Shown here piece by piece: positions 26,271 through 35,036 of a stretch of DNA of 64,000 bases. The notes below the pieces were generated by a model that saw nothing but the letters and a program-made list of their open reading frames with translations, had not been told where the DNA came from and made no database searches. The DNA is from Rhizobium sp. BK418 (GTDB lineage: Bacteria; Pseudomonadota; Alphaproteobacteria; Rhizobiales; Rhizobiaceae), in the NCBI RefSeq assembly GCF_004341105.1, contig NZ_SLZK01000004.1, forward strand, positions 372,001 to 436,000, written 5' to 3'. The position numbers were made by a program, and so were the translations under genes. How positions within the stretch are numbered: the stretch's first letter is position 1; each line of letters begins with the position of its first letter.

Positions 26271-27209
26271 ATGAACTTGAACGAGACAGGCCTCTTTGCC
26301 GGAGTAGATGAGTTCGCAGCGGACAGTCTGTGGGTCGAGGCGGCGGCCTTGATGCAGCAGCCATCCTATGCGAGCGCGCTCGTGTCCTATTGCGAGGCAG
26401 TGACGGCCCGAGTGCCAAGACTATTGCCGGCCAACAAGCTGTTTGCTCGGAAGCAACGCTATCTCGTCTGCTTCGTACTGATTTGTCTTTATGTGCAATG
26501 GCTCGAAGGACGCGGCCCGGCACCAGCGCTTGCCCTTCTCCAGCGGTCGGCCCCGGGCAGCCCGCGCCAGATTTCCGACTTCATCACCGGATTGCGTGAC
26601 CGCGGCCTTATTATTGCGACGTCGCTCGAAACGGACCGTCGCACGCAAATCCTCAAGCCCAGCCTGTTATTGATGCGCGAGATCGCCCATTCACCGCTCG
26701 CCATTCTGACAGCTTCCGAATTATGCGCGCCCCAGGTTCCGATCCGGCCGCAAGACCTGGGCATGGATGAAAATCTGCTTGCGTTCTGGCTAGCTCTCTC
26801 TGCCGAACGTTATGCGCGAAAGGACGATCTGTTTGGTCCTTTTCCGATCATCGTGCGACACAGCGAAAGAGATGCAGGTCATCTCGTCCTTTGTGCCGTC
26901 ATGGTGGAGGCGTTGCGCCAGCCGGCCGCAATCCGCAAGGCCTCCGGAGGCCTATCCTATCGGGCGCTTGCCGAGCGCTTCGACGTATCGCGCCAGCATA
27001 TCAGCAACATCCTCGACGAGGCGGCGGAGAAAGGCTGGTACTGCGTTTCTGCAGGTGGCGAACTGGCGCTCATGCCCGACGATACCCTCCTTCAGTTCGC
27101 GACCTGGGTGGCCGGGCAGATGGCGCACTACCGTCGCTTGACCTTGGCAATTGCCGCCAAGACAGCCGGAGCTCGCGTGACCGCCGACGCGATCGGCTCA
27201 GAGGCCTGA
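26271..27209 (+). CDS. winged-helix transcriptional regulator, unrecognised family
   Basis: A 312-residue protein with two putative winged-helix regions. One lies at about 98-140 (SPRQISDFITGLRDRGLI), resembling MarR-type recognition. The other lies near the C-terminus (LSYRALAERFDVSRQHISNI), a clear helix-turn-helix. The internal repetition suggests a tandem DNA-binding layout without an obvious ligand domain. An ATG at 26250 is also in frame, but neither start has a strong ribosome binding site. It is divergent from the autotransporter gene with about 100 bases between them, so it probably controls that gene. I do not recognise a characterised homologue. Confidence 0.75.
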   Translation: MNLNETGLFAGVDEFAADSLWVEAAALMQQPSYASALVSYCEAVTARVPRLLPANKLFARKQRYLVCFVLICLYVQWLEGRGPAPALALLQRSAPGSPRQISDFITGLRDRGLIIATSLETDRRTQILKPSLLLMREIAHSPLAILTASELCAPQVPIRPQDLGMDENLLAFWLALSAERYARKDDLFGPFPIIVRHSERDAGHLVLCAVMVEALRQPAAIRKASGGLSYRALAERFDVSRQHISNILDEAAEKGWYCVSAGGELALMPDDTLLQFATWVAGQMAHYRRLTLAIAAKTAGARVTADAIGSEA

Positions 27210-27709
27210 GCGTCCATATCCGGGATTTCCTTTCGCACGCTGCTTCGCCTACGCTGTCGTGAGCATCCGAACATTGCTTCGCCGATCAATAACGTCGAGC
27301 ACAACATGGCGACCCGACCTGCTGATGGCGACGTCGACCGAACCATTGGTGATTTGCAGGCGCCGCAGGCTCACCTCGCCCAGGAAGGAAGACAGGTGCG
27401 GCTCGTTGATGCCTACCTGCCATGCATCGAAAACACGCCGACGGGAGTTACCGAAAAATTAACCCTGATGCATGCAGTCCAGGAACATTTGGAATTGCTA
27501 ATAGTTGAAACTCCCCGACTGGTTTGGAAATATCCGCGCTTGGGTAGTAAAAGATACCAGTCGGAGGATGACGATCATGGTAAGGCGCGATGTCAGGTCC
27601 AGGCTCAATGGTTGGGATCATGAAGGCCTGGCCGGAGTCGGCCGTGTGGCGCCGCTGCCAGTCGACGCCAAAAGACCATCGTGAAGCACATTGTCTTTCA
27701 ACGGAGTCG
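27210..27709. other. no supported gene
   Basis: About 500 bases with overlapping short frames on both strands, the longest about 105 codons (27306-27623, plus). None has a ribosome binding site or a recognisable product. It probably contains remnants linked to the neighbouring toxin pseudogene. Confidence 0.35.
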
Positions 27710-28385
27710 TCAAAGACGATCTGCGTAGGAAATGATGCGGACAAGGATCGCCTTCAGGCTGGGCCTGCCATGAAAATAGAGCGCCGAAGTCCGCTCATAT
27801 GAGCGTTCGTAGAGCCGGAACGTCTCGGGGTCGGAAAGACTGAACGCGGGATTACTGTTAATGTCCTGATTGTCAGCCTTCGGGAAGCGCTTCTGCTTGT
27901 GCGCAATATACGACTTCGTGCCGATAAAAGCTCGCACGTCCGGTTGGTCGAGCAGGCAGTAGACGTCGTAGTAATGCCGGAGAAAATTGGCCGGGAACTG
28001 TCCAGTTTCCTGCTGCTTGCGATATTTGGTGGAAATGGCCTGGAGCTTCTCGACAAGTGTGTAGCGGACTCGTAGCAGGGCACGGCTAGCGCGCGATTAT
28101 CGATCAGCTCGACGCGCGATGACGCGTAATCGAAAGCCCACGAGTTGATATTCTTGTTGATATTGGGCGCCACAGTGTCGAATCCGGCTTCGGGTAACAC
28201 GCCCTCCTTGAGGTCCGATTTCGTTCCGGTTGTCTCGGGTAGTAGAGGCGGATGCCGCTGCGGCGATAACTTTCATTGTCGAACTCGGTATCGCGCTCGA
28301 TCTTCTGGATGCCGTCGATCGTGATCGTCCTGGCGAGCCAGTCATAGAATGCTTTCCGGCCAGCGAGCGGTCTGCGGGTGAAACG
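27710..28385 (-). pseudogene. AbiEii/AbiGii-type nucleotidyltransferase toxin, frameshifted and truncated
   Basis: Three minus-strand frames read in turn as one protein. The first is GRKAFYDWLARTITIDGIQK to RLYYPR. After a frameshift near 28235 the second is SDLKEGVLPEAGFDTVAPNI to AVPCYE. After another near 28070 the third is YTLVEKLQAISTKYRKQQ, LRHYYDVYCLLDQPDVRAF and ADNQDINSNPAFSLSDPETF, ending at 27710. These blocks are typical of the C-terminal two thirds of AbiEii family proteins, the toxin half of AbiE phage-defence systems. The N-terminal nucleotidyltransferase motif (G-G-T/S...D-x-D) is absent, and no AbiEi antitoxin is next to it. It is a dead remnant of a defence module. Confidence 0.8.
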
Positions 28386-28517
28386 CGAGCGCATTGATGC
28401 GCCAATTTCGGTCTTTCCCCGATATTGCAAGCTAAGCCATGCAATAATCCCGGTAAGGATAGTCGCAACGTCGCTGTCGCGCCTGTGCCCGACGACACAT
28501 GGCGCTCTGGCGCTCGT

Positions 28518-28531
28518 TTGCGGCAAGTCAA
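28518..28531 (+). promoter_or_regulatory. candidate FixK/Fnr box upstream of universal stress gene
   Basis: TTGCGGCAAGTCAA matches TTGA-N6-TCAA with one mismatch. Its centre lies 74.5 bases before the ATG at 28599. If it sits at -41.5, transcription would start near 28566, giving a 33-base leader. The same spacing logic holds for four other sites in the window. Confidence 0.5.
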
Positions 28532-28598
28532 TGCACGAGAATGGGAAAGTGACATCTTCGTTGAAAATGGAACGAGTAAGACAAGGCCGCGACACTCG

Positions 28599-29423
28599 AT
28601 GCAAAGACATATCTTCCTGCCACTTCTCACCTATCCGGACCCCACATTGGAGTTCATGATAGCCAACGCCGTGTCCCTCGCACGGCATATGAATGCTAGC
28701 TTGACGACCTCTGTCGTTGAGATTGTGATCCCGCATGTTTCAGCGGCGCTTGGCTCGCTGATCCTGGATCCTGTCAAACTGGCGCAGGAGGCTGAAGCGT
28801 TGAGCCGGCAGCGAGGCGCGTTTCTGGTGCAGAAGGCGATCGACGAAGCAAAGGCCGCCTCCGTGGAAATCCGGACGAGGAAGATGAGGGTCGGCGAACC
28901 ATTCGTCCCCGGCATGCTTGCAGAAGCCGCACGCGCCTACGACCTCGTTCTGCTCGAAGCAGCCGGCTTGCACCGTGCAGTCGTTGAGGCCGTCCTGTTT
29001 GAATCCGGCCGGCCGCTCATGCTTTATCCTCGTCAGAGTTTCAATGGTAGAATGGACAGCGTGGCCGTCGCGTGGGACGGCAGCGCCTCTGCTGTCAGCG
29101 CGGTACACGATGCCGAGCCTTTTATCGAGTACGCCTCGAAAGTCTATCTTGTCTGCGTAACCGACGAGAAGGCCGTTGACGACGAGACCGGAAATCATCT
29201 CGTTGAAAACATGCACAGAAGCGGCGTCAAAGCGGAGATAATACACGCCCGGGCTGACGGCCAACCGGTCGGAGACGTACTGCAGGCAAAGGCGTTCGAG
29301 CTACGTGCCGATCTCCTCGTGATGGGTGGGTTCGGCCACTCGCGGCTGCGCGAATTCGTGCTCGGTGGAGCGACGAAATCGGTGCTGACGAACGTTCTTC
29401 TTCCCGTCTTCCTATCGCACTGA
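28599..29423 (+). CDS. universal stress protein (tandem Usp domains)
   Basis: A 274-residue protein with two Usp-type folds. The second keeps the ATP-binding pattern G-G-F-G-H-S-R-L-R-E-F-V-L-G-G-A-T-K-S-V near the C-terminus, preceded by DLLVMGG. The first half is more diverged. The start is placed at 28599 (MQRHIFLPLLTY), where Usp homology begins; the frame extends to 28425 through non-homologous sequence. It is followed after 10 bases by a CoA-transferase gene. Tandem Usp proteins in low-oxygen regulons of rhizobia are commonly under FixK/FnrN control, and a candidate box lies upstream. Confidence 0.88.
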   Translation: MQRHIFLPLLTYPDPTLEFMIANAVSLARHMNASLTTSVVEIVIPHVSAALGSLILDPVKLAQEAEALSRQRGAFLVQKAIDEAKAASVEIRTRKMRVGEPFVPGMLAEAARAYDLVLLEAAGLHRAVVEAVLFESGRPLMLYPRQSFNGRMDSVAVAWDGSASAVSAVHDAEPFIEYASKVYLVCVTDEKAVDDETGNHLVENMHRSGVKAEIIHARADGQPVGDVLQAKAFELRADLLVMGGFGHSRLREFVLGGATKSVLTNVLLPVFLSH

Positions 29424-29433
29424 AGGTACATAC

Positions 29434-30933
29434 ATGTTCAAAGATCGACTTCGGAACCCTGAGCTCTGGGACCGGATCGTGAATGCCGATGACGCCGCGG
29501 CCTTAATTCATGACGGCATGACCGTGGGGATGAGTGGCTTCACGCGCGCGGGGGAAGCAAAGGCTGTCCCCTTGGCATTGGCCGAGCGCGCACGACGTGA
29601 TCCGTTGAAGATCACCCTGATTACCGGCGCCTCGCTCGGCAACAATCTCGACAAGACGTTGGTCGAGGCACATGCAGTCGCGCGCAGGATGCCATTCCAA
29701 TCGGACCCCGTCATGCGCAAAGCGATCAATACCGGTGAGGTCATGTTCATCGACCAGCACCTGTCGGAAACCGTCGAGTTCCTGCGCAGCGGTCAGCTAC
29801 CGCCCGTCGATGTCGCGGTCGTCGAGGCGACAGCCATTACGGAAAACGGCTGCATCGTTCCAACGACATCGGTCGGCAACTCCGCGAGCTTCGCCATCCT
29901 TGCGCCGAAGGTGATCGTCGAGATCAACCTGTCGCAGCCGGAAGCCCTCGAAGGGCTCCACGATATATACATTCCCACCAAGAGGCCGACCCGAGAAGCT
30001 ATTCCGGTCGTCGCTCCCGAAAGCAGGATCGGCTCGCCTTTCATTCCCATCCCTCCCGAGAAGATTGCTGCGATCGTGGCGACGGAAAACAGCGACAGCC
30101 CCTCTGCAGTGGAACCGGCTGATGCGGACACAAATGCCATCGCCGGACATCTCACCGAGTTCCTGACAAACGAGGTGCGGCGGGGTCGGCTGACAGAGAG
30201 GCTTTTGCCCCTCCAGGCAGGCATCGGCACGATCGCAAATGCGGTGCTGCAAGGTTTCGCGAACTCGCCGTTTCATGATCTCACCATGTATTCCGAGGTC
30301 CTCCAGGACTCGACATTCGACCTTATGGACGCCGGCAGGCTGAATTTCGCCTCCGGATCGTCCATGACGCTGTCGACGGACAAGCACCGGCGGGTTCTCG
30401 ACGATATTGAGAAGTACAAATCTCGCCTCATACTCCGCCCACAGGAGATCAGTAATCATCCGGAAGTCATTCGCCGGCTCGGGATCATCGCCATCAATAC
30501 TGCTTTGGAGTTCGACATCTACGGCAACGTGAACTCAACCCACGTCGGCGGCACGCATATAATGAACGGCATAGGCGGATCGGGTGACTTCGCTCGTAAC
30601 GCCTACATGTCGATCTTCGTAACGAAGTCGCTTGCCAAGGGTGGCGCGATATCGCGCGTCGTGCCGATGGTCAGTCATGTCGATCACACCGAGCACGATG
30701 TCGATGTTCTTGTCACCGAAATCGGTCTTGCCGACATCAGGGGCCTCGCACCGCGGGAAAGGGCACGGGTCGTTATCGACAACTGCGTTCATCCAAAATA
30801 CCGGGACGTCTTGGCGGACTACCTCAGACGCGCGATGCTTCGGGGCGGTCATACTCCGCATCTGATCGAGGAGGCGCTGGCATGGCAGGACAATCTGCGG
30901 GTAAACGGACGCATGTTGCCGGCCGACGGCTAA
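29434..30933 (+). CDS. acetyl-CoA hydrolase/transferase family protein (succinyl-CoA:acetate CoA-transferase-like)
   Basis: A 499-residue CoA-transferase of the Ach1/Cat1/AarC group. Diagnostic parts are GMTVGMSGFTRAGEAK at the N-terminus, the LPLQAGIGTIANAVLQGF block, and YSEVLQDS carrying the Glu that forms the glutamyl-CoA intermediate. VGGTHIMNGIGGSGDFARNA follows in the C-terminal half. It would exchange CoA between acetate and succinate or related acids in the cytoplasm. The gene is in one operon with the upstream universal stress gene (10-base gap), consistent with acetate handling when respiration is limited. Confidence 0.92.
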   Translation: MFKDRLRNPELWDRIVNADDAAALIHDGMTVGMSGFTRAGEAKAVPLALAERARRDPLKITLITGASLGNNLDKTLVEAHAVARRMPFQSDPVMRKAINTGEVMFIDQHLSETVEFLRSGQLPPVDVAVVEATAITENGCIVPTTSVGNSASFAILAPKVIVEINLSQPEALEGLHDIYIPTKRPTREAIPVVAPESRIGSPFIPIPPEKIAAIVATENSDSPSAVEPADADTNAIAGHLTEFLTNEVRRGRLTERLLPLQAGIGTIANAVLQGFANSPFHDLTMYSEVLQDSTFDLMDAGRLNFASGSSMTLSTDKHRRVLDDIEKYKSRLILRPQEISNHPEVIRRLGIIAINTALEFDIYGNVNSTHVGGTHIMNGIGGSGDFARNAYMSIFVTKSLAKGGAISRVVPMVSHVDHTEHDVDVLVTEIGLADIRGLAPRERARVVIDNCVHPKYRDVLADYLRRAMLRGGHTPHLIEEALAWQDNLRVNGRMLPADG

Positions 30934-30949
30934 AGTCAGCCGGCCGGCT

Positions 30950-31900
30950 TCATGCGGCATCCTGCGACGCTTCAATCTTGTCGCTGGCGTCGCGGATCAT
31001 TGCATACTTGACCTGTGTAACTTTGAGGTCGCGATACCAGTCCACCAAAGCGCCCCAGGGATCGGTTATCTTCGAAAGGCCTGAGACGAAGGCGACGATG
31101 GTGCCCACCTCGGTCTTTCCGGTGATCACGTAATAGCTGCCGAGAGCAAAAATCCCCGCATAGCCAAATTGCGTCATCAAATTCATCAGAAAGTTCATCG
31201 CGAACTTGAACATGTAGATATTCATATTGGTGGAAAACAACGACTGCACGCGCTCGGCTTGATCCTCGATCGCAGGGGTTGAAACATGTTCGATCATCCC
31301 CTCGCTGACATGCCGCATGACTGTGATCTTGTTTGCGACCAACCGGTTGATTGCCGACTGCATGAGAGGCACAAAGCCAACCTGCGGCAGGAAGACGGCG
31401 GCCACGGCAAGCGCCATCGGGGGCTGGAGGAAGATCATGTAGCCACCGACCGCTGCGAGAATCCCTGTCTGCAGCAATGGTTCCGAAATGCTTGTGCCGA
31501 CGAAACCGCCGACCGGTTCAGCTTCGGCAAGAACGATCGAAAGCTGCACCCCTTCGGCGAGCGCGTCTGCGCGAAGCTGACGCGACCCCTCCGAGGCCAA
31601 GAGCACCGACATACGCAGCCATCGAATTGCCACCTCACCTATCCAGCCGCGATAAAGGTTGAGACCGAGCTTGGTCATTCCTTCAAGCAGTACGATGCCG
31701 AGATAGGAGACGACAAGAAGCGTGATCGTTTCGAACCTGGCTCCCTCTGTCGCGGCGTTGATGACACGCCGCTGGATTTCCAGTGGCGCGGTTCCAGCAA
31801 GAAACAGCAATGCCGAGAGCCCAGCCAACGCAAGCTGGTGTCGGCGGCCGATGAGAAACACGAAACCGAAGAGGTTACGAGGCATTGTCCAAGCAGCCAT
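30950..31900 (-). CDS. ABC exporter transmembrane domain protein without ATPase domain
   Basis: A polytopic membrane protein of about 316 residues resembling the transmembrane half of an ABC exporter. Hydrophobic segments include LALAGLSALLFLAGTAPLEI and ITLLVVSYLGIVLLEGMTKL. A C-terminal FVSGLSKITDPWGALVDWYR resembles the junction where a nucleotide-binding domain would begin. That domain is absent: the protein ends 25-30 residues later and no ATPase gene lies next to it. The start is uncertain. ATG 31900 or 31885 fits; the frame continues to 32023. It is convergent with the CoA-transferase gene. It may be a stand-alone membrane domain or a truncated half-transporter. Confidence 0.7.
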   Translation of the reverse strand: MAAWTMPRNLFGFVFLIGRRHQLALAGLSALLFLAGTAPLEIQRRVINAATEGARFETITLLVVSYLGIVLLEGMTKLGLNLYRGWIGEVAIRWLRMSVLLASEGSRQLRADALAEGVQLSIVLAEAEPVGGFVGTSISEPLLQTGILAAVGGYMIFLQPPMALAVAAVFLPQVGFVPLMQSAINRLVANKITVMRHVSEGMIEHVSTPAIEDQAERVQSLFSTNMNIYMFKFAMNFLMNLMTQFGYAGIFALGSYYVITGKTEVGTIVAFVSGLSKITDPWGALVDWYRDLKVTQVKYAMIRDASDKIEASQDAA

Positions 31901-32066
31901 TCGTTGCGAAGTGATGGATTGAGCCCCGGTTTCGTCGATCTTCCATTTCCAAGCGCGACACGTGTAGCGCTGGCGGCCGGGTTCGGTCGACGAAGTTCTT
32001 GACCCAGAGGATACCGAGCACACTGGCCGTCATCAAAAACAGAATGATTAATAGGAGCCGTCGCAA
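31875..32066 (-). CDS. small membrane protein, hypothetical
   Basis: A possible 63-residue protein starting at TTG 32066, four bases after a clear GGAGGA. Its N-terminus is a single strong hydrophobic segment (LLLIILFLMTASVLGILWV), followed by a charged tail. It would overlap the start of the ABC membrane-domain gene by 26 bases, suggesting translational coupling. No family is recognised. The good ribosome binding site and membrane segment are the only support. Confidence 0.35.
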   Translation of the reverse strand: MRRLLLIILFLMTASVLGILWVKNFVDRTRPPALHVSRLEMEDRRNRGSIHHFATNGCLDNAS

Positions 32067-32276
32067 TAGTTCCTCCGGGAAGAATGGGCCTGCGCTAGGA
32101 CGAATGCCGCTTCGGGGTTGCGGTGCCGAACCTTCTGCGCCTCCTCGTTCCGACCGGCACTGCAAGCTGTCGGAGAAAAAGAGGCGGTACGCGCGATCGC
32201 TCGTTGCTCTCGTAAGCGCGCGTCCGTTTTGATGCCGCCGGCTACGCAGTCTCCATTTCGGCGCCTGTCATCGTGA

Positions 32277-32999
32277 TCACCTCACGTATCTTCGGATCGA
32301 CGGCCAGGCGGAGGAATAACATCCCGAGGTGCGGCTCGATCCACGACAAAACGTCGACCATTTGATGCCTTTGATATTCTCGATAAGAACCTTGGCTGCG
32401 AGGCGTTCGCGCTCATCGAAAATCGTACCAGACAATTGCGCAACCCCGTCCTTCACGTGACAGCGGATGAAGCCATTGGCGGTCCAGCTCCGACTTGAGA
32501 GAGCCGCCTCGACGGCCGCCTGAAGTTCCGTATCGCCGAAGTCGACGAATGTCTTCGGCAGCAACTGCGAAAGCGCCCGCAACAAATCCGAACGGGACAG
32601 GATCCCGACAAGATGGCCGCCCGAGATCACAGGGAGCCTTTTGATATCGTGCTTTTCCATCAATGAAACGGCGTCGGAAATTGTAGCCTCCGGCGGAATC
32701 GTCACGGGGGTTGACGACATGACCTCTTCAATGCACCGACCGTGCGCATGAACATATTCATCGGCCAATTTACGGGGGCTTGTCAGCCAGTCGAGCAGCC
32801 AGGGGCGGCTGCGCTCAGTCTCGAGTTCGCCGCGGCGCAGGAAATCCCCGTCGCTGACGACGCCGACGACCCCGCCCTTCTCATCAACTACCGGAAGGCC
32901 GCTGATGCGGTTGTCCAGCATGAGCTTCGCGGCGTCCAGAACCGAGGTAGAGGGCGCAACCATGATTGGCGCGGAGGTCATGACGGATCGAACATTCAT
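32277..32999 (-). CDS. CBS-pair and BON domain protein, C-terminus frameshifted
   Basis: The frame encodes two CBS domains (VRSVMTSAPIMVAPSTSVLD near 3-22 and EEVMSSTPVTIPPEATISDA near 91-110) and a BON domain from about residue 160 (AAVEAALSSRSWTANGFIRC). After ENIKGIK the frame changes to an unrelated tail. The correct ending (MVDVLSWIEPHLGM, then VDPKIREVITMTGAE) is present in another frame and stops at 32242. A single-base deletion near 32361 explains this. The ATG at 32999 has an AAAGGAG box. The gene follows adhP by 47 bases and probably shares its promoter. CBS-BON proteins sense adenine nucleotides and bind membranes; loss of the last residues may be tolerated. Confidence 0.85.
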   Translation of the reverse strand: MNVRSVMTSAPIMVAPSTSVLDAAKLMLDNRISGLPVVDEKGGVVGVVSDGDFLRRGELETERSRPWLLDWLTSPRKLADEYVHAHGRCIEEVMSSTPVTIPPEATISDAVSLMEKHDIKRLPVISGGHLVGILSRSDLLRALSQLLPKTFVDFGDTELQAAVEAALSSRSWTANGFIRCHVKDGVAQLSGTIFDERERLAAKVLIENIKGIKWSTFCRGSSRTSGCYSSAWPSIRRYVR

Positions 33000-33046
33000 C
33001 GGCTTGTCTCCTTTAGACAAGATGTGGCAAGTCCCCGCGGCCTGGG

Positions 33047-34126
33047 TCAAACGGTAGCGCCTTCATCCCGTCGCTTCGTCTCTGCCGGGGCTGCGCCGCC
33101 AATGTCGAGAACCATTCGGCCCTCGATTGCCCCCTCTTTCAGAGCAGCGAAGATGGTGTTGATGTCATCAAGCGGTGCTTTCCTGATGTCGGCTCGCACC
33201 CTGCCGTCGGCTGCGAAGGCAAGCGCCTCGTCCAGATCCCGACGAGTTCCGACGATGGAGCCGCGCACTGTGATCCGCTTCAGCACGACCTCGAATATCG
33301 GCGTTGCAAAATCGCCCGGCGGCAGGCCGACAAGACTTATGGTGCCCTTTCTCCGAACCAGGCGCAACGCTTGTGAAAAGGCGGGCGGCGAAACGGCCGT
33401 GACCAGGACGCCGTGTGCTCCGCCGCTTGTGGTCTTCACAACCTTTTCGACCGTCTCTTCGGCCAAAGCGTTGAGCGCGAGATCGGCGCCGACCTGGCGA
33501 GCAAGATCGAGCTTGGCAGCCGAAATGTCGAGGGCGACAACCTTAAATCCCATAGCCTTTGCATACTGGATCGCGACGTGACCGAGGCCGCCAACCCCCG
33601 ACACAGCCACCCATTCGCCTGGACGTGCCTCTGTTTCTCTCAAGCCTTTGTAGGTCGTCACGCCTGCGCAGAGAATTGGTGCAATCTCCGCAAAATCAGT
33701 TCTGTTCGGCAGTCGGGCAGCGAAGGCCGCGGATGCGATCACATATTCGGCAAAGCCGCCGTTGCAGCTGTAACCGGTGTTATGCTGATGCTCGCAAAGG
33801 GTCTCCCATCCGGTCTCGCAGTATTCACACCGAAGGCAGGCGTCATGCAGCCATGCGACGCCGACGGGATCGCCTTCCTTGAATTCAGTGACGCCGGGAC
33901 CAAGCGCTGCGACGATACCGGCAGCTTCGTGTCCGGGAATAAACGGCGGTTTGGGCTTCACCGGCCAGTCACCGTCCGCCGCGTGCAGGTCCGTGTGGCA
34001 GACGCCGCAGGCCACGACCTTCACCAGGATTTCGCCTGGACCGGGAACCGGCACCGGCACGCACTCGATCGCCAGCGGCCGACCGAATTCGCGCACGACC
34101 GCCGCCTTCATCATCTTGCCCGTCAT
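33047..34126 (-). CDS. adhP: zinc-dependent alcohol dehydrogenase
   Basis: A 359-residue medium-chain dehydrogenase that resembles AdhP. Catalytic zinc ligands are Cys43 (ACGVCHTDLH), His66-Glu67 (GHE) and the Cys in PILCAGVTTYKG. The structural zinc is bound by four Cys at about 97, 100, 103 and 111. The NAD-binding motif is VSGVGGLGHVA. It interconverts ethanol or other primary alcohols with aldehydes. The ATG at 34126 follows GAAGGGGTGAAG. A candidate FixK/Fnr box lies 66 bases upstream, and the CBS-BON gene is downstream in the same operon. The leader is duplicated after the exporter operon at 46.7 kb. Confidence 0.92.
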   Translation of the reverse strand: MTGKMMKAAVVREFGRPLAIECVPVPVPGPGEILVKVVACGVCHTDLHAADGDWPVKPKPPFIPGHEAAGIVAALGPGVTEFKEGDPVGVAWLHDACLRCEYCETGWETLCEHQHNTGYSCNGGFAEYVIASAAFAARLPNRTDFAEIAPILCAGVTTYKGLRETEARPGEWVAVSGVGGLGHVAIQYAKAMGFKVVALDISAAKLDLARQVGADLALNALAEETVEKVVKTTSGGAHGVLVTAVSPPAFSQALRLVRRKGTISLVGLPPGDFATPIFEVVLKRITVRGSIVGTRRDLDEALAFAADGRVRADIRKAPLDDINTIFAALKEGAIEGRMVLDIGGAAPAETKRRDEGATV

Positions 34127-34185
34127 GATCTTCACCCCTTCAGTTGAACTTGGTAGGGATGATGACGCGCCGGGCGGCCAGAACA

Positions 34186-34199
34186 TTGACCTAGAGCAA
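34186..34199 (-). promoter_or_regulatory. candidate FixK/Fnr box upstream of adhP
   Basis: On the minus strand the site reads TTGCTCTAGGTCAA, one mismatch from TTGA-N6-TCAA. Its centre lies 66.5 bases before the adhP ATG, giving a 25-base leader if placed at -41.5. The equivalent stretch in the other repeat copy, which lacks adhP, is degenerate (TTCTTTAGGTCGA). Confidence 0.55.
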
Positions 34200-34261
34200 G
34201 TCGGCCGCCAAATCCGTGTCGGCCGGCGATCTTTTATCTGCGCAGTGGCACCTTTCGGGCA

Positions 34262-34456
34262 TCAGTCAGCGCGCGGCGGAACCGGAACAAGAGCTATCAT
34301 GAAGAAAAGCATGCCGATCATCCCGAGAACGACAGTCTGTTGCCAGACCGCATCCCAACCGGCGCCGTGATAGAACTTTGCCTCCGAGAATGAAACGAAA
34401 TGCGGTGTGGGTGAGATTACCATCGCGTATTGCAGCCGTAGCGGCATGCTGTCCAT
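34262..34456 (-). pseudogene. C-terminal remnant of an ABC-2 (YhhJ-like) permease
   Basis: The 64-codon frame (MDSMPLRLQYAMVISPTPHF, then VVLGMIGMLFFMIAL) is a close but diverged copy of the last 68 residues of the permease encoded at 45560-46681. Nothing upstream on the minus strand continues the permease, so only the 3' end survives. It marks where an exporter operon once stood directly before adhP. Confidence 0.8.
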
Positions 34457-34656
34457 CCGGGGATCGCAAACGCTTCTGATGGATGTCTTTCAAATCGCGG
34501 CGCGGTTCGACGCGACCTTCTGAGACTGCCAATCCGAAAGTGCTGAGCTCCGCCTTTCGTCGTGCTTTATGGGTGACGCCGACCGTCTCGCCGCTCCTTT
34601 ACAACAGCGGGCTCTGTCATGGGACCTATTCGCTTTGGCTTAACCTTTTGATAATT

Positions 34657-35007
34657 CTAATGTTGGCTGCGCTTGAGGTGCGCGTGTTTTATACTGTCGA
34701 GACGATCTGCTTCGGCTTGGGCGTCGCAAATTAAGTTCTTGGCAAACTCTTGCGCGTCCAATACATCGCGAAGACGAAGCCCTTTCCTGCGGCAATTGTC
34801 GTCGATTTCGTCGAGAATTTGACGGATCAGTTGTGGCTTTTCATCGCTGTCGTGGAAGCGCAGCAGTCTGGTCGTTGCGCTCGCTGCCACTGTCTCAAGG
34901 ATCAGGAGCTGACCAAGAATTTCTACGGTTGATGGCTCTTTCACCTCTGTGAGCTGAGTAGATCTGGGACTCTTTGCTTTCGACACGGCTGAACTCCATA
35001 TGATCAC
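34657..35007 (-). CDS. hypothetical protein
   Basis: A frame of 116 codons with a plausible soluble, helical product (EILGQLLILETVAASATTRL, LIRQILDEIDDNCRRKGLRL). It lies 29 bases after the flavin-binding protein gene on the same strand, suggesting one operon. No family is recognised. The regular helical pattern and codon use make it more likely real than a shadow frame. Confidence 0.55.
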   Translation of the reverse strand: MIIWSSAVSKAKSPRSTQLTEVKEPSTVEILGQLLILETVAASATTRLLRFHDSDEKPQLIRQILDEIDDNCRRKGLRLRDVLDAQEFAKNLICDAQAEADRLDSIKHAHLKRSQH

Positions 35008-35036
35008 TGCTTTGCCATTTGCGCCAGGTTGACACG

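Larger units (their letters stand above)
34129..34456 (-). repeat. 328-bp diverged repeat, copy A (other copy 46478-46807)
   Basis: Read on the minus strand, this segment aligns almost end to end with 46478-46807 on the plus strand. It begins at the ATGGACAGCATGCC of an ABC-2 permease tail, runs through the following intergenic sequence, and ends at the ribosome binding site of adhP. The lengths are 328 and 330 bases. The coding parts share roughly three quarters of their residues. Confidence 0.85.

Noticed and set aside
26173..26523. 117-codon N-terminal extension of the autotransporter
   Set aside because: It overlaps the divergent regulator gene and would bury a clear signal peptide with an A-R-A cleavage site.
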